DNA of 64,000 nt. It comes from Bradyrhizobium elkanii USDA 76 (GTDB lineage Bacteria; Pseudomonadota; Alphaproteobacteria; Rhizobiales; Xanthobacteraceae). Of the stretch, positions 28,041-37,152 are shown piece after piece (within the stretch, counting starts at the first letter, position 1; each line of letters starts with the position of its first letter). The notes under the pieces are model-generated. The model made no database searches. It was not told where the DNA came from and saw only the letters and a program-made list of their open reading frames with translations. The DNA lies in NCBI RefSeq assembly GCF_023278185.1, contig NZ_CP066357.1, positions 338,732 to 402,731 on the forward strand, given 5' to 3'. Position numbers and translations under genes: made by a program.

Positions 28041-28608
28041 AGCGATTCGGCCCGAAAAACGGTCAACTACAACAATTTGTAGCTTACGGAAGCTGCTATT
28101 CGGCTTAACATTCGAAATCATCGCGGTGACGGGCTTTGCGGCCGCATTGGAGCGGCTCCAATCACCGAAAGTCTCGTGTGATGCCAAGCTTCCTTGTTGT
28201 CAGTTCCAAATTGAAGGACGCCCAGCCAGATCCACCTAAGGCTGCGCGCTTTATGACGTTGGGGGGCTGTAATTAAGGAGAAGGGCAAGCAGGGTCATTC
28301 GCAGTTGGAGATCGCGCCGTACCCCAGTTCACTGCGCGACCGGAGGCTCGAGCCCGGAAGCCTGGCATTGGTCAAATTTCACGAACGGTTGGCTGCGGGG
28401 CTCGATTCCGAGATTGCCTTGGCGCCAGCGGTGCAAGACCTGCTAGACCTCCTCAATGGTAATCAGGTCGTCGCCATCGATGATGATGGCGCAGGCCCGC
28501 GACCTGGACACGGGGGGGTGTGCCCCGACCGCCGATCCCCGATCGCTGCTGTCGTTCGCGCTTTATTGCAACGTGCTGCTGAGTATATGCGCCCCGGAGG
28601 CAGACCAG

Positions 28609-29823
28609 ATGAATACCAACCCACCCGTTCAGCTCACCGCGAATTTCTCCATTTCCACTCGCGAGCAGTCGCCGCACCCGGCGCAGGGGCTATTTTCGCA
28701 CAAGTCCGTTAGCATTGCTGGCCGGCAGCGAAAACGCCCGCTTGGCCTGCTCAGCGATTTTGTCACCGATGAACTGCCGCACCGCGTTGCGGAGATTAGA
28801 TGCAGTGAACAACCAAATGAGGCGGTCCGGCTCCTTGGCCGCAGCATCAACGCAATACTTTCGAAGGCGGACTATGATGCTCAGCTGCTGAGCCTACCGC
28901 AGTCCGATTTTGGCATCGCCAAGACCGACATCCATTATCTTGTCAATTGTTTGTATCAGATGTCGGCGTTTGCGGGTCTTAATCCGATGGACGCCGGGCG
29001 GACGGTGGGCGACCCGCTAAACCGCCTCGCACGCTTAAGCTGTCAGCAGCAGCCCAGCATTGATGTCCTCTCCTATGAAGATGTCATTCTCACGAATCCG
29101 TTGCAGAGCGACCCGCGCTTATATTGTCTCGGAGCGGCCGGGGTCGAGGAGCGAGATTTTTGTTTGGGCCATCAACTGATCGAGGGCGACTTACAATCAG
29201 CGATGGATGCTCTGCTTGAGTTGCGCGATACGCTCGACGTGGATGCGCGTCAATGTCTTACGCGGTGCTTGAAGCACCTTGACTCGGCAATTTATGTTCT
29301 GACCCGCTTTCATGAGCGGATGTCGCTTGATCTGTTTGGGCATTTTCGTGCGTACTATGTAAAAAATCCCTACAAGAATCGGCTTGGCCCAAGCGGCCGC
29401 TTTTCTGCTCGCATGGTGGCTGTCTCAGTTCTTCTCATGGGTGAAGAACTCTTTCACCAGAGCCTGCAATTTTATAGGGACATATATCGACTATCTGACC
29501 ACTATCCCCAAGCCTGCATTCGCGAGGTATTCCGCTGGCTAGTGCCAGATAACGGGAGTGGTGAACTCGACCCAACTTGGTTAGAAGGGGGGGAGGCGGC
29601 ATTTCCCAGGTCTGCGACTGTTTCGTCCGCTGTAGAACGCCACGGCTACGAGATCGGAAAACTGCGAGCATCCTGTGTTCGTGCGTTAGATCAGTTCACC
29701 CGAATGCATCGTAACACGGCGTTAAAATATACCATTGAGCCGGGCCATTCAGTTAGCGGCGCCGAAGCGGAGGAGTGTGTTGAGGCCATCCTTTGTCAAC
29801 GGCTATTGACGGCGCGGTATTGA
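28609..29823 (+). CDS. PrnB/DUF1864-like protein (indoleamine dioxygenase superfamily)
   Basis: A 404-residue protein whose middle matches the monodechloroaminopyrrolnitrin synthase (PrnB)/DUF1864 pattern as I remember it. There is a region with NP and R.Y (VILTNPLQSDPRLYCLG), a helical domain, then FGHFRAYYVKNPYKNRLGPS and FQFYRDIY-like LQFYRDIYRLSDHYPQACIR, and a late His in RMHRNTALKY at the place of the haem ligand. PrnB rearranges an indole in pyrrolnitrin synthesis; the superfamily includes tryptophan and indoleamine 2,3-dioxygenases. The start at 28609 is supported by GGAGG 8 nt upstream. It heads the cluster ending at 34388. The family assignment is from pattern memory and should be treated as tentative. 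Confidence 0.5.
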   Translation: MNTNPPVQLTANFSISTREQSPHPAQGLFSHKSVSIAGRQRKRPLGLLSDFVTDELPHRVAEIRCSEQPNEAVRLLGRSINAILSKADYDAQLLSLPQSDFGIAKTDIHYLVNCLYQMSAFAGLNPMDAGRTVGDPLNRLARLSCQQQPSIDVLSYEDVILTNPLQSDPRLYCLGAAGVEERDFCLGHQLIEGDLQSAMDALLELRDTLDVDARQCLTRCLKHLDSAIYVLTRFHERMSLDLFGHFRAYYVKNPYKNRLGPSGRFSARMVAVSVLLMGEELFHQSLQFYRDIYRLSDHYPQACIREVFRWLVPDNGSGELDPTWLEGGEAAFPRSATVSSAVERHGYEIGKLRASCVRALDQFTRMHRNTALKYTIEPGHSVSGAEAEECVEAILCQRLLTARY

Positions 29824-29939
29824 TAAAGATCCGACGCAATTGTCTAGTAACGAGATGCTGTAGCCGTCCGATAGTCGGGACGTATGGTCGATGTCCCAAA
29901 ACGAAGCAGTCTTTCGTAGGTTCGCACCAGGAGATAGCG

Positions 29940-30194
29940 ATGCTGTATGGCGCCTACACAGAAGCGCGTTTGCGGATGCTGGTGCGCCCGGACGGGGCGT
30001 GCGCCGATGATTTACGCGATATCGGGAAAGCATACATTCGGTCAGGTGGCGACTTTACCATTGCGCATATTGCTTTTCGGCTCGCTGCAATGGGAGGATT
30101 GAAAGCTGTTGATCGTGATGTCGCAGAGCTGAAGCGCATCCGGGTCAGATCCCGCCTTTCATCAACGCGGCCTTGGAAGGAGGATTCTTCGTGA
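29940..30194 (+). CDS. Small hypothetical protein, 84 aa
   Basis: It starts MLYGAYTEARLRMLVRPDGA after AGGAGA at a 5-nt spacing, then DLRDIGKAYIRSGGDFTIAH and IAFRLAAMGGLKAVDRDVAE. It is probably helical with no transmembrane segment or known domain. Its stop TGA overlaps the GTG start of the next short reading (GTGA), typical of coupled operon genes, and it follows the PrnB-like gene by about 115 nt on the same strand. Confidence 0.5.
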   Translation: MLYGAYTEARLRMLVRPDGACADDLRDIGKAYIRSGGDFTIAHIAFRLAAMGGLKAVDRDVAELKRIRVRSRLSSTRPWKEDSS

Positions 30195-30370
30195 ATTGGA
30201 ATCAAGATCTGTTGCTCTGGGTGGGTACAGCCAGTGGCTATCAATTGGAGTGGCGCGCACCGCGAGAGGACGGATGATCGGGAGGCGCATAAACGGGGAG
30301 GTTGCGCTCCCAAGGGGCTTTCTTTGTGGGAAAGCACTCGCAGATTCGGTCTATCGGCAGCAATGATTGG
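30191..30370 (+). pseudogene. Possible GH1 beta-glycosidase N-terminal remnant
   Basis: From a GTG preceded by AAGGAGG the reading is NQDLLLWVGTASGYQLEWRA and ends at a stop after REDG; then, in another frame, KGLSLWESTRRFG appears. Together they resemble the opening of GH1 glycosidases (F.WG.ATAxYQIEGA...DGRGxSIWDxF). Nothing downstream continues the enzyme: 30371-30596 has no recognisable coding sequence. It may mark a deletion that brought the aldolase gene next to its present neighbours. Confidence 0.35.
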
Positions 30371-30596
30371 GCCAGGTTGAGCGCAATGTGACTCATCCGC
30401 GCTTAGCTTCCTTGAGGAAAGCTGAGAGAAGCTCCCGTATCGGCTCGAACTGGAGCGGGAGACGTTTTGTTCGAATCGGGCCGGCAGCACTGGTTGGATC
30501 ACCGGGCATCTGTAAAAAAATATGGAAAGGAGATTGCGGAAGTGGTCCTATCGATTGCACTGCCGACGCCGTGAGAAATTTGAACTGGGAAGGGCT

Positions 30597-31532
30597 ATGG
30601 ACAGAAATAGTGTGAGTTGGTTCGGTTATATTCCTGCAATCACCACCCCCTTTCGCAAGAATGGATCTATCGCGTGGGACGACTTTGCGGTGGAACTAGA
30701 TTGGTATGTCACCGAGCGAATGCATGGTGTCGTAGTGGCTGGCACGTCGGGTGAATGGTTTAGTCTGAGCGAAGACGAGCGCAGTGAACTATTTAGTCAA
30801 ACCAGCCGCGGTATCGATAGCCGCATCACGACATTGGGAGGTTGTAACGCCTACACGGCAGATGAGGCGATTCGTCACGCCAGGGCCGCGGAGAGGGCTG
30901 GACTGGACGGCATTCTGCTGACGCCGCCTCCATATGTTGTGCCAAACAGGCGCGAGCTTGTTCAATTTTACCGCGAAGTTTCAGACGCAACCGACATACC
31001 TATTTGTGTATACAACTGGCCCCGCGGTTGTGTCGTCGACATGGATATAGAGACTCTTAGCGAGATCTCCGATATAGATCACGTCGTTGCTATAAAAAAC
31101 TCGACTGGAAATTTCTCCGCCTTCCTGGACGGCCTGTATGCTTTGGGTCGAAAAGTGCGTTACTTCAACATGCCCACTTCCGAGCTCGGAGCGGACATTG
31201 CGGGTCTTGGTCTCTCGGATGGGCTCATGGGAGCTGGCGGTATCCTGGGATCCGGGCATCCGGACTTTTGGCGTGCGATTCAGGAGGGCGACCGTCAACG
31301 AGCCGTGGTGCTCGGGGAGCGCGACCGGATCATCATGCGCGAATTGTTTAACAAGGACTACGCTGGTGCATTTGGTAATGCGCAGGCAATTCTCAAAACT
31401 GCTCTGCGGTTGCGGGGTGTCCCTGCTGGGTACGTTCGCAGGCCCCTTCTTGATCTCGCTGCCGAGGAGGTTCGACGCGTCGCGGACACGCTCCAGCGCC
31501 TCGGGATTGAGGTTGTGAACGAAGATGCCTGA
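30597..31532 (+). CDS. Dihydrodipicolinate synthase-family aldolase/deaminase
   Basis: A (beta/alpha)8 enzyme of 311 residues. It has GYIPAITTPFRKNGSIAWDD, the pyruvate-binding GTSGEWFSLS, the tyrosine region PICVYNWPRG, and the Schiff-base lysine in VVAIKNSTGN. Family members include DapA, N-acetylneuraminate lyase, 2-keto-3-deoxy acid dehydratases and the pyrroline-4-hydroxy-2-carboxylate deaminase of hydroxyproline catabolism. The last fits the three oxidase genes that follow. The start at 30597 has GGGAAGGG upstream; the open frame to 30522 lacks support. Its stop overlaps the next ATG by 8 nt, so the four genes form one coupled operon. Confidence 0.85.
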   Translation: MDRNSVSWFGYIPAITTPFRKNGSIAWDDFAVELDWYVTERMHGVVVAGTSGEWFSLSEDERSELFSQTSRGIDSRITTLGGCNAYTADEAIRHARAAERAGLDGILLTPPPYVVPNRRELVQFYREVSDATDIPICVYNWPRGCVVDMDIETLSEISDIDHVVAIKNSTGNFSAFLDGLYALGRKVRYFNMPTSELGADIAGLGLSDGLMGAGGILGSGHPDFWRAIQEGDRQRAVVLGERDRIIMRELFNKDYAGAFGNAQAILKTALRLRGVPAGYVRRPLLDLAAEEVRRVADTLQRLGIEVVNEDA

Positions 31533-32700
31533 AACAGTCGATTGCCTAGTGGTCGGCGGCGGCTTGCTAGGCTCGGCACTGGCGTATTACTTGGTGTGTT
31601 CGGGGAGCACCGCGTGTCTTGTTGAGAAAGACCAACTGAATCAGCACGCCTCCGGGCGAAATGCGGGCAGCCTCCATTTCCAGCTCGAATATCGAATGAT
31701 TGAGCACGGACTGGATGCAGCGAAGAAGGCGGCTGAGGCCCTGCCACTACATCTCGATGCCGCGCGGGAGTGGAGCCTGCTGAGCACTAGAATAGGTGAG
31801 AATGTTGGCGTCTTGCAGAGTGGCGGAATGATGCTTGCGGAAACGAGCGAGCAGGCGCTACTCCTGGAGAGAAAAACCGAACTCGAGCGCAGTTATGGGC
31901 TGGAGAATCGAATGCTTTCGAGCGATGAGATTCACCAGAGAGCACCTTATCTCAGCTCGGCAATTGTTGCAGCGGCGCTTTGCCCTCTAGAGGGTAAGGC
32001 GAATCCGCGCGGCGCCACTTTGGCATTTGCCAAAGTTGCTGAGGAGTTTGGAGCACGGATCCGGGCGGGTATAGCCGTGACCGGCGTGAAACAACAACGG
32101 GGCCGCTGGAGGACAACCCTTTCCGACGGGAGCGAAATTTTAGCGCGTAAGGTCGCCATTGCTGCAGGTCCCTGGTCGGCTCGCATCGCCGCTATGGCAG
32201 GGATTGCCCTTCCAGTCGTGCCGATCGGATTGATGATGGCGGCAACGGTCCAAGTGGCGCCATTTATCAAGCATCTCATCCAACATGCAGGACGGCGTCT
32301 ATCATTGAATCAATCGGCCGAGGGTACCATTCTGGTAGGTGGGGGATGGCCCGCACGCCTGCATGAGACAGGCGGAGTTTATGATCTGGATCTGCCGCCC
32401 GAAATCTTGCCTTCATCGATTCAGGGCAATTTGCGCGCCGCCGTTTCGGTGGTGCCGAGGATTGGTGAGATCCCGGTCCTTCGCATATGGAGTGGTGCAA
32501 CCTTGCTCGTTGCCGATCAATTGCCTCTTGTCGGAGCCTTGCCGCGCCGCTCGGATCTCTTCATTGCAACAGGAGGATCCGCGTTCACGCTCGGGCCCAC
32601 CTACGCGCGGGTACTTGCAAGCATGATCTTGGAGAAGCCTGTTGATCTCGATGTGTCGCGCTTCGATCCCGGCCGCTTCGTGAGTCTAAATAATGCTTAA
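31525..32700 (+). CDS. DAO-type FAD oxidoreductase (catalytic subunit)
   Basis: A D-amino-acid oxidase/glycine oxidase-fold flavoprotein of 391 residues. The N-terminal dinucleotide site is VDCLVVGGGLLGSALAYYLV, followed by GRNAGSLHFQLEYR and, near the middle, KVAIAAGPWSARIAAMAGIA; near the C-terminus are LPLVGALPRRSDLFIATGGS and the end with FTLGPTYARVLA. In hydroxyproline and octopine/nopaline-type systems this subunit pairs with a small 2Fe-2S protein and an FAD/NAD(P) protein, exactly the next two genes. It overlaps both neighbours by 8 nt. The substrate is probably a D-amino acid, imino acid or secondary amine, by context. Confidence 0.87.
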   Translation: MPETVDCLVVGGGLLGSALAYYLVCSGSTACLVEKDQLNQHASGRNAGSLHFQLEYRMIEHGLDAAKKAAEALPLHLDAAREWSLLSTRIGENVGVLQSGGMMLAETSEQALLLERKTELERSYGLENRMLSSDEIHQRAPYLSSAIVAAALCPLEGKANPRGATLAFAKVAEEFGARIRAGIAVTGVKQQRGRWRTTLSDGSEILARKVAIAAGPWSARIAAMAGIALPVVPIGLMMAATVQVAPFIKHLIQHAGRRLSLNQSAEGTILVGGGWPARLHETGGVYDLDLPPEILPSSIQGNLRAAVSVVPRIGEIPVLRIWSGATLLVADQLPLVGALPRRSDLFIATGGSAFTLGPTYARVLASMILEKPVDLDVSRFDPGRFVSLNNA

Positions 32701-32986
32701 TGGGCATTACCTCCCGGGTTCACGCGGTTCGGAAATAGAACTATCCGTGAATGGCAATTCCGTCGTTTGCCACCGCGGTGATACTTTGCTTGCCGCCCTC
32801 CTTGCGTCCGGCCTGCGATCCTTTCGTCGGTCGATCGTTAGCAATGAGCCGCGTGCGCCATGCTGCAATACGGGGGTCTGTTTCGACTGCATGGTTACTG
32901 TGAATGGGACGTCATACATAAGGGCATGCATGATTGATGCCGAGCCCGGGATGGCCGTCGAGACCGGAGACAAGACTGATGGCTGA
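32693..32986 (+). CDS. Small 2Fe-2S subunit of an oxidase/dehydrogenase complex
   Basis: A 97-residue ferredoxin-like protein: ELSVNGNSVVCHRGDTLLAA (ubiquitin-like fold start), then the cluster ligands in APCCNTGVCFDCMVTVNG and a final Cys in YIRACMID, giving the C-x4-C-x2-C...C spacing of this type. It is the usual small subunit of hydrogen cyanide synthase (HcnA)-like, opine oxidase and hydroxyproline dehydrogenase complexes, linking the DAO-type and FAD/NAD(P) subunits. It overlaps by 8 nt with the gene before (ATGCTTAA) and the gene after (ATGGCTGA). Confidence 0.87.
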   Translation: MLNGHYLPGSRGSEIELSVNGNSVVCHRGDTLLAALLASGLRSFRRSIVSNEPRAPCCNTGVCFDCMVTVNGTSYIRACMIDAEPGMAVETGDKTDG

Positions 32987-34388
32987 TCTCAAGTGTTTTG
33001 ACGTGGCCATCATTGGTGCAGGTCCGGCCGGTATGTCCGCAGCGCTTGAATGTTGTCGAAACCTATCCGTCGTTGTTTTCGATGAGCAAGGACGGGCAGG
33101 GGGGCAGATATTTCGACAGCCGCCGCCGCACCCCTCCGTCCAAGTGAACTCTCCCGCTTGCCGTCTCTATCCCTTTGGCGATGTATTAGTGAGAAAGGCG
33201 GAGGCCGAGTCGCGCATAGACTGGCGATTCAGACAGACAGTTTGGGGCATATTTCCCGATGAGGATCGAATCCGCGTTTGTACAAACAAAACAACCGTCT
33301 TGGCGAGGAAGACGTTGGTGGCCACCGGCGCCTATGAAATGCCAGTAGCTTTCCCGGGATGGACGCTTCCTGGCGTAATGGGGGTGGGAGCGATCCAGAC
33401 GCTGCTCAGGAGCCAAAATGTCTTGCTTGGGCGGCGGTTCGTATTGGCGGGATCACACCCGCTTCTTATTCTCGTTGCCGATATGCTTCTCGCGGCCGGT
33501 GCGGAGATACAGGAAGTTGCAATCGCGAGGTCGCGCCCTCGTTTTCGAGAGATCTTGGATGGATTGCTCGCCGTTCCTGGGAATATTCCAATTTTTAAAG
33601 AGACTGCTAGCTCTCTTTACAAACTCACAAAAGCGCGTGTGTCGATTCGGTTCGGGAGGATTATGGTCGAAGCTCGCGGTAACGAGGAGGGACTGACTCA
33701 CGTTACGTTGTCAGATTGTGATCGCGATTGGATTCCGAGCGGAGCGCACCGTGTGTTTGAAACGGATATTCTCGGGACGGGCTTCGGATTGCTTCCGTCC
33801 ACTGAGCTTTGCCGCCAGATAGGTTGTGCAACACAATGGGATAGCCGAAATGGCGGCTGGATAGTGAAGCATGATGGATTTCAGCGTACCACTGTGAGAA
33901 ACGTCTACGTGGCGGGAGAACCAGCGGGCATCCGCGGCGCTGCGAGCGCTCGTACTGAAGGCGAACTCGCGGGGCTAATGATTGTGCAAGACTTGATCCC
34001 GCAGCGGCGAGATGATCGATTGATCCGCCGTAACCTGTCGCAGACGAAGCGTAATCGGAAATTCTCGGATCGAGTCGCGAAATTTTTTCAACCTAACATG
34101 AGAGCGCTGTCTGATCTGGCAAGCGATGGAACTGTGATCTGTCGATGCGAGGATGTGAAACGTTCTGCAGTCACGAAGTTTCTAGAGAGAAATAGCCACA
34201 CGACCTCGATCAACAGTGTTAAGCTAGCCTGCCGTACTGGTATGGGCTTTTGTCAAGGACGATATTGTCATCACACACTTGCGCAAATCCTGTCCAATGC
34301 CACAAGTCAGCCCGTTGAGCGGTGCGGAGAGTTTACGGCTCGGGTGCCGATCAAGCCAATTTCGGCCAGAGATTTATCAGATGTTTAG
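32979..34388 (+). CDS. FAD/NAD(P)-dependent oxidoreductase subunit with BFD-type 2Fe-2S end
   Basis: A 469-residue pyridine-nucleotide-disulphide-type flavoprotein, the HcnB/OoxA-like subunit. The N-terminal FAD site is FDVAIIGAGPAGMSAALECC, followed by GRAGGQIFRQPPP. A second site region includes KTLVATGAYEMPVAFPGWTL, and VYVAGEPAGIRGAASARTEG closes the FAD domain. The C-terminal BFD-like 2Fe-2S domain has VICRCEDVKRSAV and LACRTGMGFCQGRYCHHTLA. I start at ATG 32979 (MADLKCFD), overlapping the previous stop by 8 nt. It closes the operon; an IS110 scrap follows at once. Confidence 0.87.
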   Translation: MADLKCFDVAIIGAGPAGMSAALECCRNLSVVVFDEQGRAGGQIFRQPPPHPSVQVNSPACRLYPFGDVLVRKAEAESRIDWRFRQTVWGIFPDEDRIRVCTNKTTVLARKTLVATGAYEMPVAFPGWTLPGVMGVGAIQTLLRSQNVLLGRRFVLAGSHPLLILVADMLLAAGAEIQEVAIARSRPRFREILDGLLAVPGNIPIFKETASSLYKLTKARVSIRFGRIMVEARGNEEGLTHVTLSDCDRDWIPSGAHRVFETDILGTGFGLLPSTELCRQIGCATQWDSRNGGWIVKHDGFQRTTVRNVYVAGEPAGIRGAASARTEGELAGLMIVQDLIPQRRDDRLIRRNLSQTKRNRKFSDRVAKFFQPNMRALSDLASDGTVICRCEDVKRSAVTKFLERNSHTTSINSVKLACRTGMGFCQGRYCHHTLAQILSNATSQPVERCGEFTARVPIKPISARDLSDV

Positions 34389-34660
34389 CAGATGCCTTTT
34401 CTGTTACGAGGCCGGCCCGACTGGCTATGGCCTTTATCGCCTGATCCGGTTCCTCGGCCGTGAACGCACGGTGGTGGCAACATATGGGTTCCCGATGAAG
34501 GCCCGAGGCGATGCGCGATCTCGTTCGCGCCCGAGCGGCAGCGGTTGAAGCGCTGCGGGTCCCATCGGCAACAGGTGAGCGCGTTCATGCCCAGCACGGC
34601 CGCACCTATCCCCGCAAGAAGGGCTGGAGTTATCTGCGCTGGTTTCAGAAACAGAAGTGA
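34389..34660 (+). pseudogene. IS110-family fragments
   Basis: FSRCLFCYEAGPTGYGLYRL and, after a gap and frame change, EAMRDLVRARAAAVEALRVP then HGRTYPRKKGWSYLRWFQKQ are two parts of the same kind of IS110 transposase (N-terminal third). Intervening residues are missing or out of frame. Confidence 0.65.
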
Positions 34661-34723
34661 CCTGCTCCCCTGAAACGCCCTCGGTTTTGAGTTAGGGTTC
34701 TGTCCTCCACCGAGAAGACAGGC

Positions 34724-34880
34724 GATGCGTAAAGGCAGGTTCACAGAAGATCATCGGGGTCTTGAAGGAACACGCCGCCGGGATGTCGGCGAGCGATCTC
34801 TGCCGTAAGCACGACATCAGCGATGACGTTCTACAAGTGGCGGTCGCGCTATGGCGAGCTATGGCGGAATCTGGGTGATG
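34724..34880 (+). pseudogene. IS3-family orfA fragment
   Basis: MRKGRFTED opens the reading. After a one-base slip, IIGVLKEHAAGMSASDLCRK and FYKWRSRYGEL give the typical helix-turn-helix of IS3/IS407-type orfA. The end and all of orfB are absent. Confidence 0.7.
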
Positions 34881-34952
34881 ACGGTGTGAGGAAGGCGGCG
34901 TATCGAGGCGGGTGACGAGCCTGCCAGAACCTCTCGAGGAGAGCGATACGCC

Positions 34953-35004
34953 ATGACCGAGACTACCAATGTTCTTGCTTTCCGTCAGCCGTCCGCGGTT
35001 GATG
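34953..35004 (+). pseudogene. IS256-family transposase, first 17 codons
   Basis: MTETTNVLAFRQPSAVD after GAGGAGAGCG resembles the start of a Bradyrhizobium-type IS256 transposase. It is cut by the GTAAGCG end of an IS66 at 35005. The rest of the gene is not adjacent to the other end of that IS66. Confidence 0.6.
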
Positions 35005-35116
35005 GTAAGCGACGTTCGCGTCCCATTCGCAAAGGTTTGGCGTGGGGATTGCAGTCTGTTGATCAACGTGTTTGCAAATCGTTGGCGGGGGGTATGGAGG
35101 CGGCAACGACGGAGAA

Positions 35117-36742
35117 TTACGAGGTGCGGCCGAACGACCAGGGCAGGAGCTCGTCGATCCGGGACTGCGGGTGACCGGTTGCGATCGCTTTGAGCGTCGC
35201 TTTCATCCAGACGTAGGGCTCCACGCTGTTGATTTTGCAGGTGGCGATGAGCGAAGCTATGCGCGCCCATGAACGACCACCTTCGTCGTGACCAGCAAAT
35301 AAACTATTTTTACGCGTCAGAGTCAGCGGCCTGATTTGATTTTCGACGGGATTGGTGTCCATCTCAACGCAACCATCGTCGAGAAACAAGGTGAGGCCAT
35401 CCCAATGGTTCAGGAGATAGGCGATCGCCTTGCCCATCTCGCTGCCCGGCGACAGGCGAGCGGCTTGCTCGCGCAGAAACCTCTCGAGTTCAGCGACGAG
35501 CGGCCGTGATCGCTCGTTACGGGTCGTTTGCCGAGCCGGGGCGTCGGCGCCACGGATCTCCTTCTCGATCGCATAGAGTGCGGCGATGCGCGCGAGGACG
35601 GCTTCGGCGATGGGTGAGCCGGCTTTCGGAGTCGCTGCGATGATCTTGCGCCTTGAGTGGGACCAACATGCGGCCAGCCGCAGCGGCACGCCGCCTTTGC
35701 GCTTGGGCCGTGCGAGCCGATGATAGCCCTGGTATCCGTCGACCTGAAGGATGCCGTCGAAGCCCTCGAGGATGCGCTCAGCATGGTCACCACCGCGTCC
35801 TGGCGCGTAGTGGTAGACCACGATTGGTGGATCAGCGCCGCCGTGGCCGCGATCGTCGCGCAGGACAGCCCACAGATAGCCGGTCTTCGTTCGGCCCCGG
35901 CCCGGATCGAGCACAGGCGCCCTGGTCTCGTCTATGAACAAGCGGCCCGATTGCTTCATCACGACGCTCATGCGCTCGACCAGCGGCGCGAGGTGGAAGG
36001 CGACCGTTCCCATCCAGTCTGCCAGAACGGCGCGATCGATGAAGATGCCATGCCGAGCCAGAACCTGCGACTGACGATAGAGTGGCATGTGCTCGCTGAA
36101 CTTGGCGACCGCCACCTGCGCCAGCAGCGCCTCGGTGGGGATGCCACCCTCCACGAGATGGGCGGGCGCCGGCGCCTGAGCAACACCGGTGCAGCCCTTT
36201 GCGCAGGCGTAGCGCGGTCGCACCGTCTCGATCACACGATACTGGGCGGCCATGACATCGAGACGGCGGGAGCGATCCTCGCCGATCTGGACCATCCGGC
36301 CGCAGCCGCAGGGACACTCGAGGTTCTCGGGTTCGATCACCTGCTCGATGCGCGGCAGGTGCGCGGGAAAGGCACGGGCAGCGCGCCTGGTCCGGCGGCT
36401 GGACGGCGCCGTGCCGGCGCGGCGCGCACGATCGTCCTGGCGTTCCTGGACTTCGGCGATGGCAATCTCGATGTCCTCGAGAACCAGTTGCATCTGATCG
36501 GGATTGAACTTCTCCGAGCGTTTACCGAAACGTGCGCGCTCGTACTCCTTCACGAGCAGTTCGAGGCGTTCGACGCTCTCTTTGGACGCAGCCAGTTCAC
36601 TCTCGACATGAAGGCGCGCCGAGCATTCATCGTCTGCGCGACGACGCTCGGCTTCAATCATCGCTTCCTGCGCGCGGAAGAGCGCGCGCAAATCGGCGGG
36701 CAGCGCTGCAAGACGGGCGGGATCAATGGGGGACGGCGGCAC
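35117..36742 (-). CDS. tnpC: IS66 TnpC (copy A, intact)
   Basis: A 541-residue DDE transposase. The coiled coil and YERARFGKRSEKFNPDQMQL are at the N-terminus. The zinc site is CPCGCGRMVQIGEDRSRRLD and YACAKGC, followed by KFSEHMPLYRQSQVLARHGI. The core has FIDETRAPVLDPGRGRTKTG (Asp), ILQVDGYQGYHRLA (Asp), CWSHSRRK and VEMDTNPVENQIRPLTLTRK (Glu). The end has IDELLPWSFGR. Copy B of the same gene is frameshifted, so this copy could supply enzyme to both. Confidence 0.93.
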   Translation of the reverse strand: MPPSPIDPARLAALPADLRALFRAQEAMIEAERRRADDECSARLHVESELAASKESVERLELLVKEYERARFGKRSEKFNPDQMQLVLEDIEIAIAEVQERQDDRARRAGTAPSSRRTRRAARAFPAHLPRIEQVIEPENLECPCGCGRMVQIGEDRSRRLDVMAAQYRVIETVRPRYACAKGCTGVAQAPAPAHLVEGGIPTEALLAQVAVAKFSEHMPLYRQSQVLARHGIFIDRAVLADWMGTVAFHLAPLVERMSVVMKQSGRLFIDETRAPVLDPGRGRTKTGYLWAVLRDDRGHGGADPPIVVYHYAPGRGGDHAERILEGFDGILQVDGYQGYHRLARPKRKGGVPLRLAACWSHSRRKIIAATPKAGSPIAEAVLARIAALYAIEKEIRGADAPARQTTRNERSRPLVAELERFLREQAARLSPGSEMGKAIAYLLNHWDGLTLFLDDGCVEMDTNPVENQIRPLTLTRKNSLFAGHDEGGRSWARIASLIATCKINSVEPYVWMKATLKAIATGHPQSRIDELLPWSFGRTS

Positions 36743-36795
36743 ATCCGCAAGCTATCATCCCAAAGCCCCGCGCGAAACAGGTTGTCGGGTCTGAG

Positions 36796-37152
36796 TCAGT
36801 TCGCCGCAGCTGGCGTCGCGACAATCCGTTCGCCCACTCGCTTCCAGTTCAGCCCTTCAAACAGCGCTTCGAACTGCACGCGCGTCAGATGCATGACGCC
36901 GTCGCTGATCTGCGGCCACTCGAAACGACCATCGCGGCCAAGGCGCTTGTAGACCAAAACGAGGCCCGTGCCGTCCCATAGCAAAATCTTCAGCCGGTCG
37001 GCGCGCTTCGAACGACAAACCACGATCAGGCCCGAATGCGGATCGAGCCCAAGCGTGTTTTGCACAAGACCGGCCAGCGCGTCGTGCCCGCACCGGAAGT
37101 CAACAGGACGCACAGCAAGCACAATCCGCAGTCCCTGCGCCGGAATGATCAT
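36796..37152 (-). CDS. tnpB: IS66 TnpB (copy A)
   Basis: MIIPAQGLRIVLAVRPVDFR, then VVCRSKRADRLKILLWDGTG and LVYKRLGRDGRFEWPQISDG. It is 118 residues and intact. It differs from copy B at least in the first Cys of VVCRSKR (Phe in copy B, the usual residue there). The start overlaps the tnpA stop by 4 nt. Confidence 0.9.
   Translation of the reverse strand: MIIPAQGLRIVLAVRPVDFRCGHDALAGLVQNTLGLDPHSGLIVVCRSKRADRLKILLWDGTGLVLVYKRLGRDGRFEWPQISDGVMHLTRVQFEALFEGLNWKRVGERIVATPAAAN

Noticed and set aside
28420..28435. TGGCGCCAGCGGTGCA, a sigma54-like match upstream of the PrnB-like gene
   Set aside because: It has GG and GC at the right spacing but three other mismatches, and it lies about 170 nt from the start; chance occurrence is likely.
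28305..28712. A plus-strand open frame upstream of the PrnB-like gene
   Set aside because: It has no ribosome site or motif and overlaps the well-supported start at 28609 in another frame.
35657..36952. A 431-codon plus-strand open frame opposite IS66 tnpC, and its twin at 49369-50664
   Set aside because: It is the antisense of tnpC and tnpB in a high-GC element, has no known motif, and the twin exists only because the element is duplicated.
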